A DNA stretch of 64,000 nucleotides, taken from positions 62,001 through 126,000 of the forward strand of contig CAJPIO010000003.1 in the NCBI GenBank assembly GCA_905365145.1. Reading direction: 5' to 3'. Origin of the DNA: Candidatus Saccharimonadota bacterium. Lineage in GTDB: Bacteria; Patescibacteriota; Saccharimonadia; Saccharimonadales; Saccharimonadaceae. The notes below the pieces were generated by a model. The model did not search any database. It was not told the DNA's origin and saw nothing but the letters and a program-made list of their open reading frames with translations. A program made the translations under genes and the position numbers. This document shows positions 1 through 7,646 of the stretch, in pieces (the stretch's first letter is position 1; each line of letters begins with the position of its first letter).

Positions 1-115
1 GCGTAATTTTTCTTTTAATACGTTTCATTGCCTCCCATATCAAACTAACCATTGAGAGTCCTTTGGCGACTTTCTCGGCATCATTAGCTGGAGGACGTTC
101 AGTATCTCTGCGCAT
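1..115 (-). CDS. Partial hypothetical protein, cut by window edge
   Basis: Thirty-eight codons are visible from the ATG at 115-113. The start lies 5 nt after the stop of the 144-residue gene at 121-555, so it is probably the third gene of that operon. The visible part is basic, with a short hydrophobic stretch around residues 21-28 followed by Lys/Arg-rich residues. The family is not recognised and the C-terminal part lies outside the window. Confidence 0.5.
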   Translation of the reverse strand, partial: MRRDTERPPANDAEKVAKGLSMVSLIWEAMKRIKRKIT

Positions 116-120
116 AAAAT

Positions 121-555
121 TTATCTATCGTCAAAGTTTCTGGATTCTGCTCGCCGCAATACTAGCTTACGCCAAATCCGCCCCAACGTGTTGCACGTAT
201 CAAGGTTCGCGTCTTGCGTAGTAAGCTCCTGAGGGTCGTCTTCGCTGGGGACAATTTTGTACACGCTACAGTCACCAATCCCACCGTTTGCGCTAGCCTG
301 ATATACGATACGATAAACGTTAGGTTCGTCTTCAGACGGATTACCATGTTTATCAAACCGGGAAAGGACAACATCTGTAGAAGCGTCACCAGGAGTCTCG
401 CTACCGTCCGACGCAGTATAATATATCGCACTAGCTATAGCACTCAGATAATTCCGTGCGGATTCCTCGTTGTTATCAACAACTTCTCCAGTTTCTCGCA
501 CAAGTTTAATCAGTTCTCTTTTACTGCCATTATCGCCCATTTCTTTATTTACCAT
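121..555 (-). CDS. Hypothetical acidic protein, 144 aa
   Basis: Not recognised. The protein is hydrophilic and acidic in its first two thirds, with a basic C-terminal helix rich in Arg and Lys. It has no signal peptide or membrane segment. The start overlaps the last codons of the 610-residue gene (549-2381) by 7 nt, which indicates translational coupling in one operon, and a further ORF starts right after its stop. It could be a partner of the caspase-like protein, but only the gene order supports that. Confidence 0.6.
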   Translation of the reverse strand: MVNKEMGDNGSKRELIKLVRETGEVVDNNEESARNYLSAIASAIYYTASDGSETPGDASTDVVLSRFDKHGNPSEDEPNVYRIVYQASANGGIGDCSVYKIVPSEDDPQELTTQDANLDTCNTLGRIWRKLVLRRAESRNFDDR

Positions 556-2381
556 CCATCCGTTTCTTCATTATATGCTTTTGTTAATCCATATCTAGTT
601 AGTGCTGCTGTTGGTGATCTGCGGCCTTTATCATCCTCAGTCTCAAAGCTGACAGCACCATCCTCATAAGTACAGCAACGAACTAGTCCGTCTAAACCGC
701 TAAAAACTCGTTTGCCCGAAAACGCTATAGATAGCGCCGTTGCCGTACCTTGCCGCCTCTGTAAGTCTTCACTAATAGCAAGCTGCTCGACGTCTTCTCT
801 TCGCTTAAATGGATGACATGATATCAGTATAATAGTGTCTGGGTCTAACGTTTGCATCAGCTTGCGCACGCCACCTTTATTATACCACTCATTGGGATCG
901 GGTTTTATATGTTCTGTACACGACATATGAAATGCGTTTTCATCACCATGTCCAAACAAGATAACGGTATCAAACGTATCATCATTGACACCAGCATTTT
1001 TTAGATCTTCTGTTATTCCAGACAACGCGTCTGTATGGTTTACCTCAACAGCCAATATATCGCCAGACGTTATACTACGAATACTACGAAAAAAATCGTT
1101 GTAATCCCCGCTGTCTCCCCTGATGATAGCCGTTGCTGGATTGCCAGATTCAGTACGTCCAGTCTCTAATATATGCAGAGTACCCTCCAAGACTCTCGGG
1201 TTCCAGTCAGAAAAGTGTATTATACCAAGTCTCTCGTTCAACTTATTAGCATTATCTTGCCCAATCTCACGGACAGTTTGAATATAATCATTACATACAT
1301 TAATCTGTTCGTACGTACTCTTAGAAGACGAAGCAACGATCACATCCGAAGTACCGACAAGCATCATCTCACGATTTAATTTTGGCAAGCGGCCCGCGAA
1401 ATACTCTTGTATCAACCAACTCCGTTTGTAGACATTAGGACGCATCTCACCGTTGTCGTCATACACCTCTGTCCTTTCTATACAATATCTAATTATCGCG
1501 CGATCAAGCTCCACTGCTTTTTCGCCTTCGCGTTCGTCAATCATTCGGCGCAGCGGTTCTGGAAAATCCTCCCGCTCTCTAGCGTCTTGCGGCCAGCGCT
1601 CTGGCGGAAAACCATGATCTGCCAGCCAGCCTACATACAAATCAAGCCCCTTCCAGCCCCTTGAACTTGAAACGTCTTCAAGCATCTCGGCCACCCGGCC
1701 GCTAATTGCGCATTCAAACTCACTAGCCACTTCCTCAGGTAAGGCTAATTCGGCACTCAGTAGTCTAGCCACATCTTCTTCACGTTTGTCATAGTCAACG
1801 TCACCATCATTAAGAGAATGCATTGAGTCAATCTGCTCCTGCATAGCATGACGCGCACTAGCTGTAAGTTTTGGCATGTGCTTATAATGTTTCCTGAAGA
1901 GCATCGTAACTATGTCTTGTACTAAAAGCGACAAAAATTCATCATAATCTCCAGATTCCAGATCAAGCCTATTATCGTTCGCTGTCAGTTCTCGTATATT
2001 AGGCATCAACTCCTCTATTGATTCGTAATTGCCACTGGCAATGGCACTTGCAAAATCAGGATAGCTATTCGGTACAAAATTGTTACCAGAACCGCTAGTA
2101 TCAATGCGAAAAGTCCAATTATTCTCAATCTTTTCAATTATCTGCAGAGTTTTCTCATCAAGTTTTTCCTCGCTAGCATCAGGATAATCAACGCCAGCTC
2201 TGTCGCTGCTGCTCGGCTGCATAGTTTCGGCGCCGCGATTAGTACCGCGGTCAGCGCGTAAACCTTTAGTAACCAGCCTAGTCACAGCACTCCCGAATCT
2301 TCGCAGGGCACTTTCTTCTCTAGTAGTTTCAGGTCCCGGCGAGCGGAGCTTTTCGCCGTCGGTGGTAGTCGTTTCAGTCAT
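549..2381 (-). CDS. Large protein with C-terminal caspase-fold (clan CD) peptidase-like motifs
   Basis: A 610-residue protein without signal peptide or membrane span. The N-terminal 70 residues look disordered. Near the C-terminus a hydrophobic strand ends in a GHG motif with His at about 478, and a second hydrophobic strand ends in ISC with Cys at about 522. A block followed by His-Gly and a second block followed by Cys is the hallmark of clan CD peptidases (caspase, gingipain, CHAT and related folds). The region between and after them fits an alpha/beta fold. Function is inferred from these motifs alone. It is the first gene of an operon with the 144-residue gene and one more, behind a strong promoter at 2406-2434. 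A non-enzymatic alpha/beta domain remains possible. Confidence 0.55.
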   Translation of the reverse strand: MTETTTTDGEKLRSPGPETTREESALRRFGSAVTRLVTKGLRADRGTNRGAETMQPSSSDRAGVDYPDASEEKLDEKTLQIIEKIENNWTFRIDTSGSGNNFVPNSYPDFASAIASGNYESIEELMPNIRELTANDNRLDLESGDYDEFLSLLVQDIVTMLFRKHYKHMPKLTASARHAMQEQIDSMHSLNDGDVDYDKREEDVARLLSAELALPEEVASEFECAISGRVAEMLEDVSSSRGWKGLDLYVGWLADHGFPPERWPQDAREREDFPEPLRRMIDEREGEKAVELDRAIIRYCIERTEVYDDNGEMRPNVYKRSWLIQEYFAGRLPKLNREMMLVGTSDVIVASSSKSTYEQINVCNDYIQTVREIGQDNANKLNERLGIIHFSDWNPRVLEGTLHILETGRTESGNPATAIIRGDSGDYNDFFRSIRSITSGDILAVEVNHTDALSGITEDLKNAGVNDDTFDTVILFGHGDENAFHMSCTEHIKPDPNEWYNKGGVRKLMQTLDPDTIILISCHPFKRREDVEQLAISEDLQRRQGTATALSIAFSGKRVFSGLDGLVRCCTYEDGAVSFETEDDKGRRSPTAALTRYGLTKAYNEETDGW

Positions 2382-2405
2382 GTTTATTTATCTTATTCCT
2401 CTTTT

Positions 2406-2434
2406 ATCATAGCACAATATAGTAAAAATGTCAA
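2406..2434 (-). promoter_or_regulatory. Sigma-70 promoter of the caspase-like operon
   Basis: On the minus strand TTGACA (2434-2429) and TATGAT (2411-2406) are separated by exactly 17 nt. The start codon lies 25 nt below the -10 box, leaving a short leader with a purine-rich GAGGA site. Confidence 0.8.
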
Positions 2435-2461
2435 CAAAAGCAACCTTCCGCCTCGCGCGAC

Positions 2462-2501
2462 CAAATCAAAACGCTCGCTTTTAAGCGGGCGTTTTGATTT
2501 G
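2462..2501 (-). terminator. Hairpin terminator after the disrupted EF-hand-like gene
   Basis: Seventeen-base arms (2462-2478 and 2485-2501) pair with a single G-U, around a 6-nt loop. The stem carries A and T runs at its ends and could work in both directions. It separates the disrupted gene at 2522-3252 from the promoter of the next operon. Confidence 0.75.
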
Positions 2502-2521
2502 CCGGTTAACCTATATTTTTA

Positions 2522-3252
2522 TTATTTTGTTTTATCCCAACCACGTTTTACATAATCAACCACTTTGTCTACTTCTTCCACTGCGTGTTCACCTGTAAAA
2601 ACATTTCCTATTTCACCGCTATCTTCGTATCCCTTTGCACCAGATTTTGGTTTTACTCTAAAGCTCCATTTATCATCGCCGCCAGTAAGAGCATTATGCT
2701 TTAACGTTTCAGGCGTCAGCTCGCCGTCTTCATTAGCGTCGTAAAGCGACGAAATCTCGCTGATGCTAACATCAACTCTTTTCATGAACTCATCAACCTC
2801 GTCTCTGGTTAATTTGCCGTCAGCTACTAGATTATTGTAATCTTGAGGGTTATTAGATTTAAACGTAAATTTTGTCTCTGATGTTTTTCCTTTATCATAC
2901 ACACTTCTGTTGACATTATTCTCTACATTGATTGCGACATATGTACCTGGATTCTCAGTCTCACCAGTCATCGGATTTGGAATAGGTTCATTTATGTTAT
3001 ACGTAAAAAAAAGTCCACAGAATTGTCTTGTCTATCGCTATAACTAGAATAGCTGCCGTCCCTGCTAGTATAGCGAGGATCTTCTCCTTCAAATTCACTA
3101 ATTTTACCCGAAACAACCTCGGCTGCTATACTTGTTGCTTCGCGCATTTGCTCATCGCTCATCGCAGGCTTATGTGCTTCATGCCAAATACCAACGATTA
3201 TCTAGCCATTACAATCCTTGAATACCCTGCTAGCAAAGTTTAATACTTTCAC
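2522..3252 (-). pseudogene. Disrupted gene: amber codon plus homopolymer frameshift; EF-hand-like repeats in the C-terminal part
   Basis: An intact 149-codon frame runs from the ATG at 2971 to 2522, but coherent coding sequence continues upstream. Reading from a GTG at 3252 gives protein interrupted by a TAG at 3204-3202 (a Trp codon is a plausible ancestor) and then by a run of eight T (plus strand A at 3005-3012) where one more T would restore the frame. The joined product would be about 240 residues. The C-terminal part holds two loops resembling EF-hands: N-L-V-A-D-G-K-L-T-R-D-E, and D-A-N-E-D-G-E-L with a less canonical end. The family is not recognised. A sequencing error in the homopolymer could explain the frameshift but not the TAG. 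The short frame from 2971 could still be expressed. Confidence 0.65.
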
Positions 3253-3297
3253 CCTCTAGTTTTGTGGTCAAAATCGCAATTATGCTATGATACTAGA

Positions 3298-4104
3298 ATG
3301 CATATTGCTATTCAAGGCCAAGCTGGCTCTTTCCACGACCAAGCCGCCCAGCAGTGGTACGGCCCCGACGCCGAGATTATCCCCTGCACAACGTTTAGCG
3401 AAGTTTTCGCCGCCTACGACGACGGTAGCGCCGACGCAATTATTACAGCGGTCGAGAACACTCTATTTGGCAGCATTAACGAAGTTTACCGTTATATCGA
3501 GGAATGCGACGCGCCTATCGTTGGCGAGATCAAACTGCCGGTCGAGCAAATGCTAGTAGGTTTACCAGGCGCCAAAATCAGCGATATTACTGAGGTTTAT
3601 TCTCACCCGGTAGCTCTTTCTCAATGCCGCCGTTTCCTACAAAAACGCTTGTCGCAAGCAACACCAATTGAATTCTTTGATACCGCTGGCGCCGTCGAAT
3701 TTATCAAACAAAATGGCTCCCGGCATTGTGCCGCTATCGCTAGCCAGACTGCCGCTGAATTATATAATTTGCCAATACTACAGCGTTCCATCCACGACAA
3801 TCCCGATAACATTACCCGCTTTTTAGTCATTGAGCCATCTGATACCCCAAAGGACGCTAATCGCGCGTCGCTGGTCATCACCACCGACCATCAGCCTGGC
3901 GCCCTCGTTGAGGTGCTGCAAATCTTCGCCAAGCGACATATCAACCTCGCCAAGCTGCAGTCACAGCCTATCGTTGGGCGACCTTGGAAATATAAGTTCT
4001 TTATCGTTGTCGATTGCGCCGGAGAGCCGCTTTATCAAGCTATCCGCGATATCGAGCGCAGCAACCACGAGGTGACTGTCCTCGGCGAATATGTCGGCGT
4101 TTAG
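3298..4104 (+). CDS. pheA: Prephenate dehydratase with ACT domain
   Basis: Converts prephenate to phenylpyruvate in phenylalanine synthesis. The 268-residue product starts with the IQGxxGSFH motif of the periplasmic-binding-like catalytic domain, carries the catalytic Thr-Arg-Phe in NITRF, and ends in an ACT domain (RASLVIT, then PGALVEVL) with a QSQP-GRPWKYKFF segment for phenylalanine feedback. The start at 3298 is preferred over an ATG 36 nt upstream because TATGAT at 3286-3291 sits 6 nt before it, which suggests a leaderless mRNA. It stands alone, so no aromatic pathway operon is visible, and convergent FtsK ends 6 nt downstream. Confidence 0.92.
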   Translation: MHIAIQGQAGSFHDQAAQQWYGPDAEIIPCTTFSEVFAAYDDGSADAIITAVENTLFGSINEVYRYIEECDAPIVGEIKLPVEQMLVGLPGAKISDITEVYSHPVALSQCRRFLQKRLSQATPIEFFDTAGAVEFIKQNGSRHCAAIASQTAAELYNLPILQRSIHDNPDNITRFLVIEPSDTPKDANRASLVITTDHQPGALVEVLQIFAKRHINLAKLQSQPIVGRPWKYKFFIVVDCAGEPLYQAIRDIERSNHEVTVLGEYVGV

Positions 4105-4109
4105 TAACC

Positions 4110-6368
4110 CTAGAAATCACCGCCAGCGCTAATCTCGTCCACGCTAGATATCAATACTTCGCGCGGCCGCGAACCATCAGCTGGACCAATAATTCCTTGC
4201 TCTTCCATTTCTTCAATGATCCGTGCTGCTCGCGAGTAGCCGATTCGTAGCTTCCTCTGCAATAACGACGTCGAGGCTTTGCGCATCTGCACTACCACTT
4301 GCACTGCATCTTTGAACATATCGTCGCCACTATTACCACCGAAGTCCATCACTACGCCGCCCTTACCGTTTAGCTGCACTGGCTGGCTAACGATTTCATC
4401 ATTGTACTGCGGCGGCGCCTGCATCCGCAGCTGATCAGTAATCTTGTTCACCTCGCTGTCCATCACCCAAGCGCCCTGAATACGCTTCGGCTTCGGCATA
4501 CTAGCAGTTTTGATCAGCATGTCTCCCTGGCCCAGCAATTTCTCGGCGCCGGCCTGGTCGAGAATCGTCTGGCTGTCAGTCTGGCTGGCCACCGTAAAGG
4601 CAATCCGCGCCGGTACGTTTGCCTTGATGAGGCCGGTAATCACGTCAACGCTCGGACGCTGCGTCGCTAGCACCAGGTGAATACCAACCGCCCGCGCCTT
4701 CTGTGCCAAACGAACAATTAAGCCCTCGACATCGCGCTTGGCTACCATCATCAGATCAGCCATCTCGTCAATCACAATCACAATATACGGCATAGTACCC
4801 TCGTCAACTTGCTGTACATTACCCTTTTCATCGGCAACGCCAATTTTCTTACCTTTTGCCTTAGCTCGTTCATTATAAGTTTTGATATCGCGCACCCGCT
4901 CCTCGGCTAGCAAACTATAACGACGCTCCATCTCGTTGACCGCCCACTTCAGCGCGCTCATTGTCTTTTCTGGCTCGACAATCACCGGCGTCAACAGGTG
5001 CGGAATATCCTGATACGGTGCCATCTCGACCTGCTTCGGATCAACCAAAATCAACTTCATATCACTCGGTGCATTACGATACAACAAACTGCTTAGCAGC
5101 GTGTTGATCATTACCGATTTACCCGATCCAGTTTGACCAGCCACTAGCAAGTGCGGCATTTTGTTAAGTTCGCCGACAAACGGCAGTCCTGAAATGTCTT
5201 TACCAATCGCAAAACTCAGCGGCTCTTTGCGGCGGCGCCATTCAGCGCTCTCGAGGATTGAACGGATACGCACATCGGCCGCTTTTTTGTTCGGTACTTC
5301 AATACCGACAGCCTTTTTGCCTGGAATCGGCGCCTCCATGCGCAAGCTCGACGCTGCCAGATTCAGCGCAATATTGGTTTCTAGCGCTGTAATTTTACTC
5401 AGCTTGATGCCCGCCGGCGGACGCAGCGTATACTGAGTCACTTTCGGGCCGATATTGGCGCCTTCCATATCGACATTAATGTTAAATTCACGCAAAGTAT
5501 CTTGGATAATGCGCGCGTTCTGCTTGATATCGCCCGCATCAGCTGGCGCTTCCTTCTTCTCTAGCAAATCAAGGCTCGGAAATTGCCAGTTCGGGTCGCT
5601 AACCGCCAGCATCGCCATTTTGTCGTCGCGATCGGCTTCGGCTTTTTTAGCTTGCGGTTTGATTTTAAGCTTCGCACTTTGCTTGCTGTCATCTTGCGAT
5701 ACTGTCGGTACGCCTTCATTAAGCTTGAAATCGTCCATCTTGCCGTGATCATCTTCGGCAGCTTTGCGCATAACCTGGACATTAGCTTCGTTCTCTGCCT
5801 TTTCGTTGCTGGCTACTGTCGTCTTGAACATTGCTGCAATATCGCTAAATCGCAGTTGTAATACAAACAACAGCGTAATCGCAATCAGCAAAATATAAAT
5901 AAAAACACCGACTGGTATATTAACCAGCGACAAGACGACCGAATTCAAACCATCGCCAACAACACCGCCAGTCGACGGCGCACCCTTTTCACGAAATAGC
6001 CCGAATAAGCCACTGAACCAAATAACTATCAAAATTGAGGCAAATTTCATGACTGCTGGCAATCGGTTGTTTTCGGCGCCAAATATTCTAACAGCTACAT
6101 ACAAACCGACAACTGGCACTATATAAACCGCCCAGCCAATCGTTCGCTTAGACACTTCTAGCATTTGATTAAGTAACGGACCGCCCGCACCGAACCACGA
6201 CACCACCAGCAATGCCGATAGCGCCATCAACAGCACCGCCGCAACTTGCGGCCAAAACCCAGAGGGTACTTCATGCTGCGGTGCTGGTGCTTTCGCTGCT
6301 TTGCTAGCGCGTGCTGTACGAGTTGTTTTAGTCGATTTTCGAGTTCGCGTCGTCTTTTTCTTTGCCAT
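4110..6368 (-). CDS. ftsK: DNA translocase FtsK/SpoIIIE
   Basis: A membrane-anchored, ATP-driven hexameric translocase that moves chromosome termini through the division septum. The 752 residues contain a basic N-terminus, four predicted membrane helices (about residues 35-165), a linker, then the motor with Walker A GQTGSGKS and Walker B VIVIDEMADLM. The C-terminal winged-helix gamma domain that reads KOPS/SRS sites is present (about residues 680-750). Length matches short Gram-positive SpoIIIE forms. The gene converges on pheA, its 3' end lying 6 nt from that of pheA. Confidence 0.95.
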   Translation of the reverse strand: MAKKKTTRTRKSTKTTRTARASKAAKAPAPQHEVPSGFWPQVAAVLLMALSALLVVSWFGAGGPLLNQMLEVSKRTIGWAVYIVPVVGLYVAVRIFGAENNRLPAVMKFASILIVIWFSGLFGLFREKGAPSTGGVVGDGLNSVVLSLVNIPVGVFIYILLIAITLLFVLQLRFSDIAAMFKTTVASNEKAENEANVQVMRKAAEDDHGKMDDFKLNEGVPTVSQDDSKQSAKLKIKPQAKKAEADRDDKMAMLAVSDPNWQFPSLDLLEKKEAPADAGDIKQNARIIQDTLREFNINVDMEGANIGPKVTQYTLRPPAGIKLSKITALETNIALNLAASSLRMEAPIPGKKAVGIEVPNKKAADVRIRSILESAEWRRRKEPLSFAIGKDISGLPFVGELNKMPHLLVAGQTGSGKSVMINTLLSSLLYRNAPSDMKLILVDPKQVEMAPYQDIPHLLTPVIVEPEKTMSALKWAVNEMERRYSLLAEERVRDIKTYNERAKAKGKKIGVADEKGNVQQVDEGTMPYIVIVIDEMADLMMVAKRDVEGLIVRLAQKARAVGIHLVLATQRPSVDVITGLIKANVPARIAFTVASQTDSQTILDQAGAEKLLGQGDMLIKTASMPKPKRIQGAWVMDSEVNKITDQLRMQAPPQYNDEIVSQPVQLNGKGGVVMDFGGNSGDDMFKDAVQVVVQMRKASTSLLQRKLRIGYSRAARIIEEMEEQGIIGPADGSRPREVLISSVDEISAGGDF

Positions 6369-6450
6369 AACCGTTACCTATTGTACTCTGTTTATATCTA
6401 AAAGGGTATACTACTATTGTAGCATAAATTACTACAAAAAGCAATAGCGC

Positions 6451-6477
6451 TATCTGTTAGTACGAGCGGCTATCTGA
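6451..6477. repeat. 27-bp direct repeat, copy A
   Basis: Matches copy B at 7620-7646 with one mismatch (A at 6472 versus G at 7641). In minus-strand reading it encodes the last residues (SDSRSY or close) and the stop of the 360-residue gene. Copy B does the same for RNase J. Confidence 0.9.
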
Positions 6478-7539
6478 GGAATCTAACTTTCTATAAACAG
6501 TCGCCCAGTCTAGACCAAGAGTATAAACTTTACCTGTTCCTACGACCTGCGCGCCAACCAATACTGCTGCTGTCGAATCCGCACCATAAGTCTCTGATAA
6601 ATAATCAAGTACACTCAAGCCGCTTGGATAGCGCAAATCTGGAAAATATTGGCGCAGTTCTGCGATACTTCCTTTGACAATCTCAGCTTTCTCTCTGCTA
6701 GACTCAAGGTTTACCATTGAACTCAATACATAGCCATCTTGCCGCAATGATTCCACACAAGATTCAAACCACTCAACAACCCTTTCTACATCACCTCCAG
6801 ACATTCTCTCAATACCAGCTACCCTAGCAGCCTCTTTTTTACGTTTTTCTTCGTTCGCTTGATTTGTCTTAGCGTCATCAAGCAGTCGTTTTAACTGTTT
6901 TCTCTGCTCTTCCTCTGTTGACCCAAAAAAACTATTGCTTTCTTGAGCTTTTCTTTCATATTTATAATTATTTCCAAATACAATAGAACCTTTAATGTTT
7001 CCTTCATTAAAACCAAGAGCTTCCAATATAGCCAGTCTTTCTAAAACCGAGTTTCCTAGCTGAAGAGATTTATACAGAAAGCTATCCTCAGACAGCTTAC
7101 CATTAAGCACTCGACTTTCTATCCCATATTTTACCCATCCGGATCTTTCTGTATATCTTGCTAGTTTACTTTCCCTATCTTCTAGAGGTATTTTTCCTAA
7201 TCTAATCCCTTTGTCTACGAGTTCTTCCGCTGCCCGCTTTTTACTGTCTTCAACGTCTAATTTTACTAGTAAACCTGCCAGTTCCAACGCCTCTTCATAT
7301 CCAGGTTTTGCCCGTAATTCGGCTGCTTTATCAAAAGCATCTAGCGCCTCCCGCGCTTGTGGATTGAGCTGTTCTCTTGACGGAAATATAGGCCAGGCGT
7401 CCGGACGAGATTTTTCAAAATAGACTCTAACTTTTGGATTTGGAGTAGACCACGGTTCGATTGCGACTAGTCCCAGACAAACACTAATGCCTGCTAACGG
7501 TGTTAACAAAGATGGAGGGGTAGATTCAATATTTTTCAT
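6457..7539 (-). CDS. Hypothetical protein, 360 aa, bracketed by direct repeats
   Basis: Not recognised. The first 30 residues hold one hydrophobic segment (about 11-26) that could be an uncleaved signal anchor. The rest is charged and mostly helical, with Lys/Glu-rich stretches (about residues 190-240) that suggest coiled coil. Its final residues, SDSRSY, are also those of RNase J next door, because a 27-bp repeat covers both 3' ends. The gene is AT-richer than RNase J and PNPase. Together this looks like a gene inserted just downstream of RNase J with duplication of the target end. Confidence 0.7.
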   Translation of the reverse strand: MKNIESTPPSLLTPLAGISVCLGLVAIEPWSTPNPKVRVYFEKSRPDAWPIFPSREQLNPQAREALDAFDKAAELRAKPGYEEALELAGLLVKLDVEDSKKRAAEELVDKGIRLGKIPLEDRESKLARYTERSGWVKYGIESRVLNGKLSEDSFLYKSLQLGNSVLERLAILEALGFNEGNIKGSIVFGNNYKYERKAQESNSFFGSTEEEQRKQLKRLLDDAKTNQANEEKRKKEAARVAGIERMSGGDVERVVEWFESCVESLRQDGYVLSSMVNLESSREKAEIVKGSIAELRQYFPDLRYPSGLSVLDYLSETYGADSTAAVLVGAQVVGTGKVYTLGLDWATVYRKLDSSDSRSY

Positions 7540-7619
7540 GTCTTGCTCATAAATAAAGATAGTTAATATATCAATTTTATGTTACAACATCTAATTTTAT
7601 CCAGGAGGCCTCACACGCA

Positions 7620-7646
7620 TATCTGTTAGTACGAGCGGCTGTCTGA
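7620..7646. repeat. 27-bp direct repeat, copy B
   Basis: Second copy of the repeat at 6451-6477, spanning the last codons and stop of RNase J. The interval between the two copies (6478-7619) contains only the 360-residue gene and its upstream region. Confidence 0.9.

Noticed and set aside
3028..3243. Plus-strand 71-codon frame
   Set aside because: The minus strand over the same bases reads as coherent protein belonging to the disrupted gene, and the plus frame has no ribosome site.
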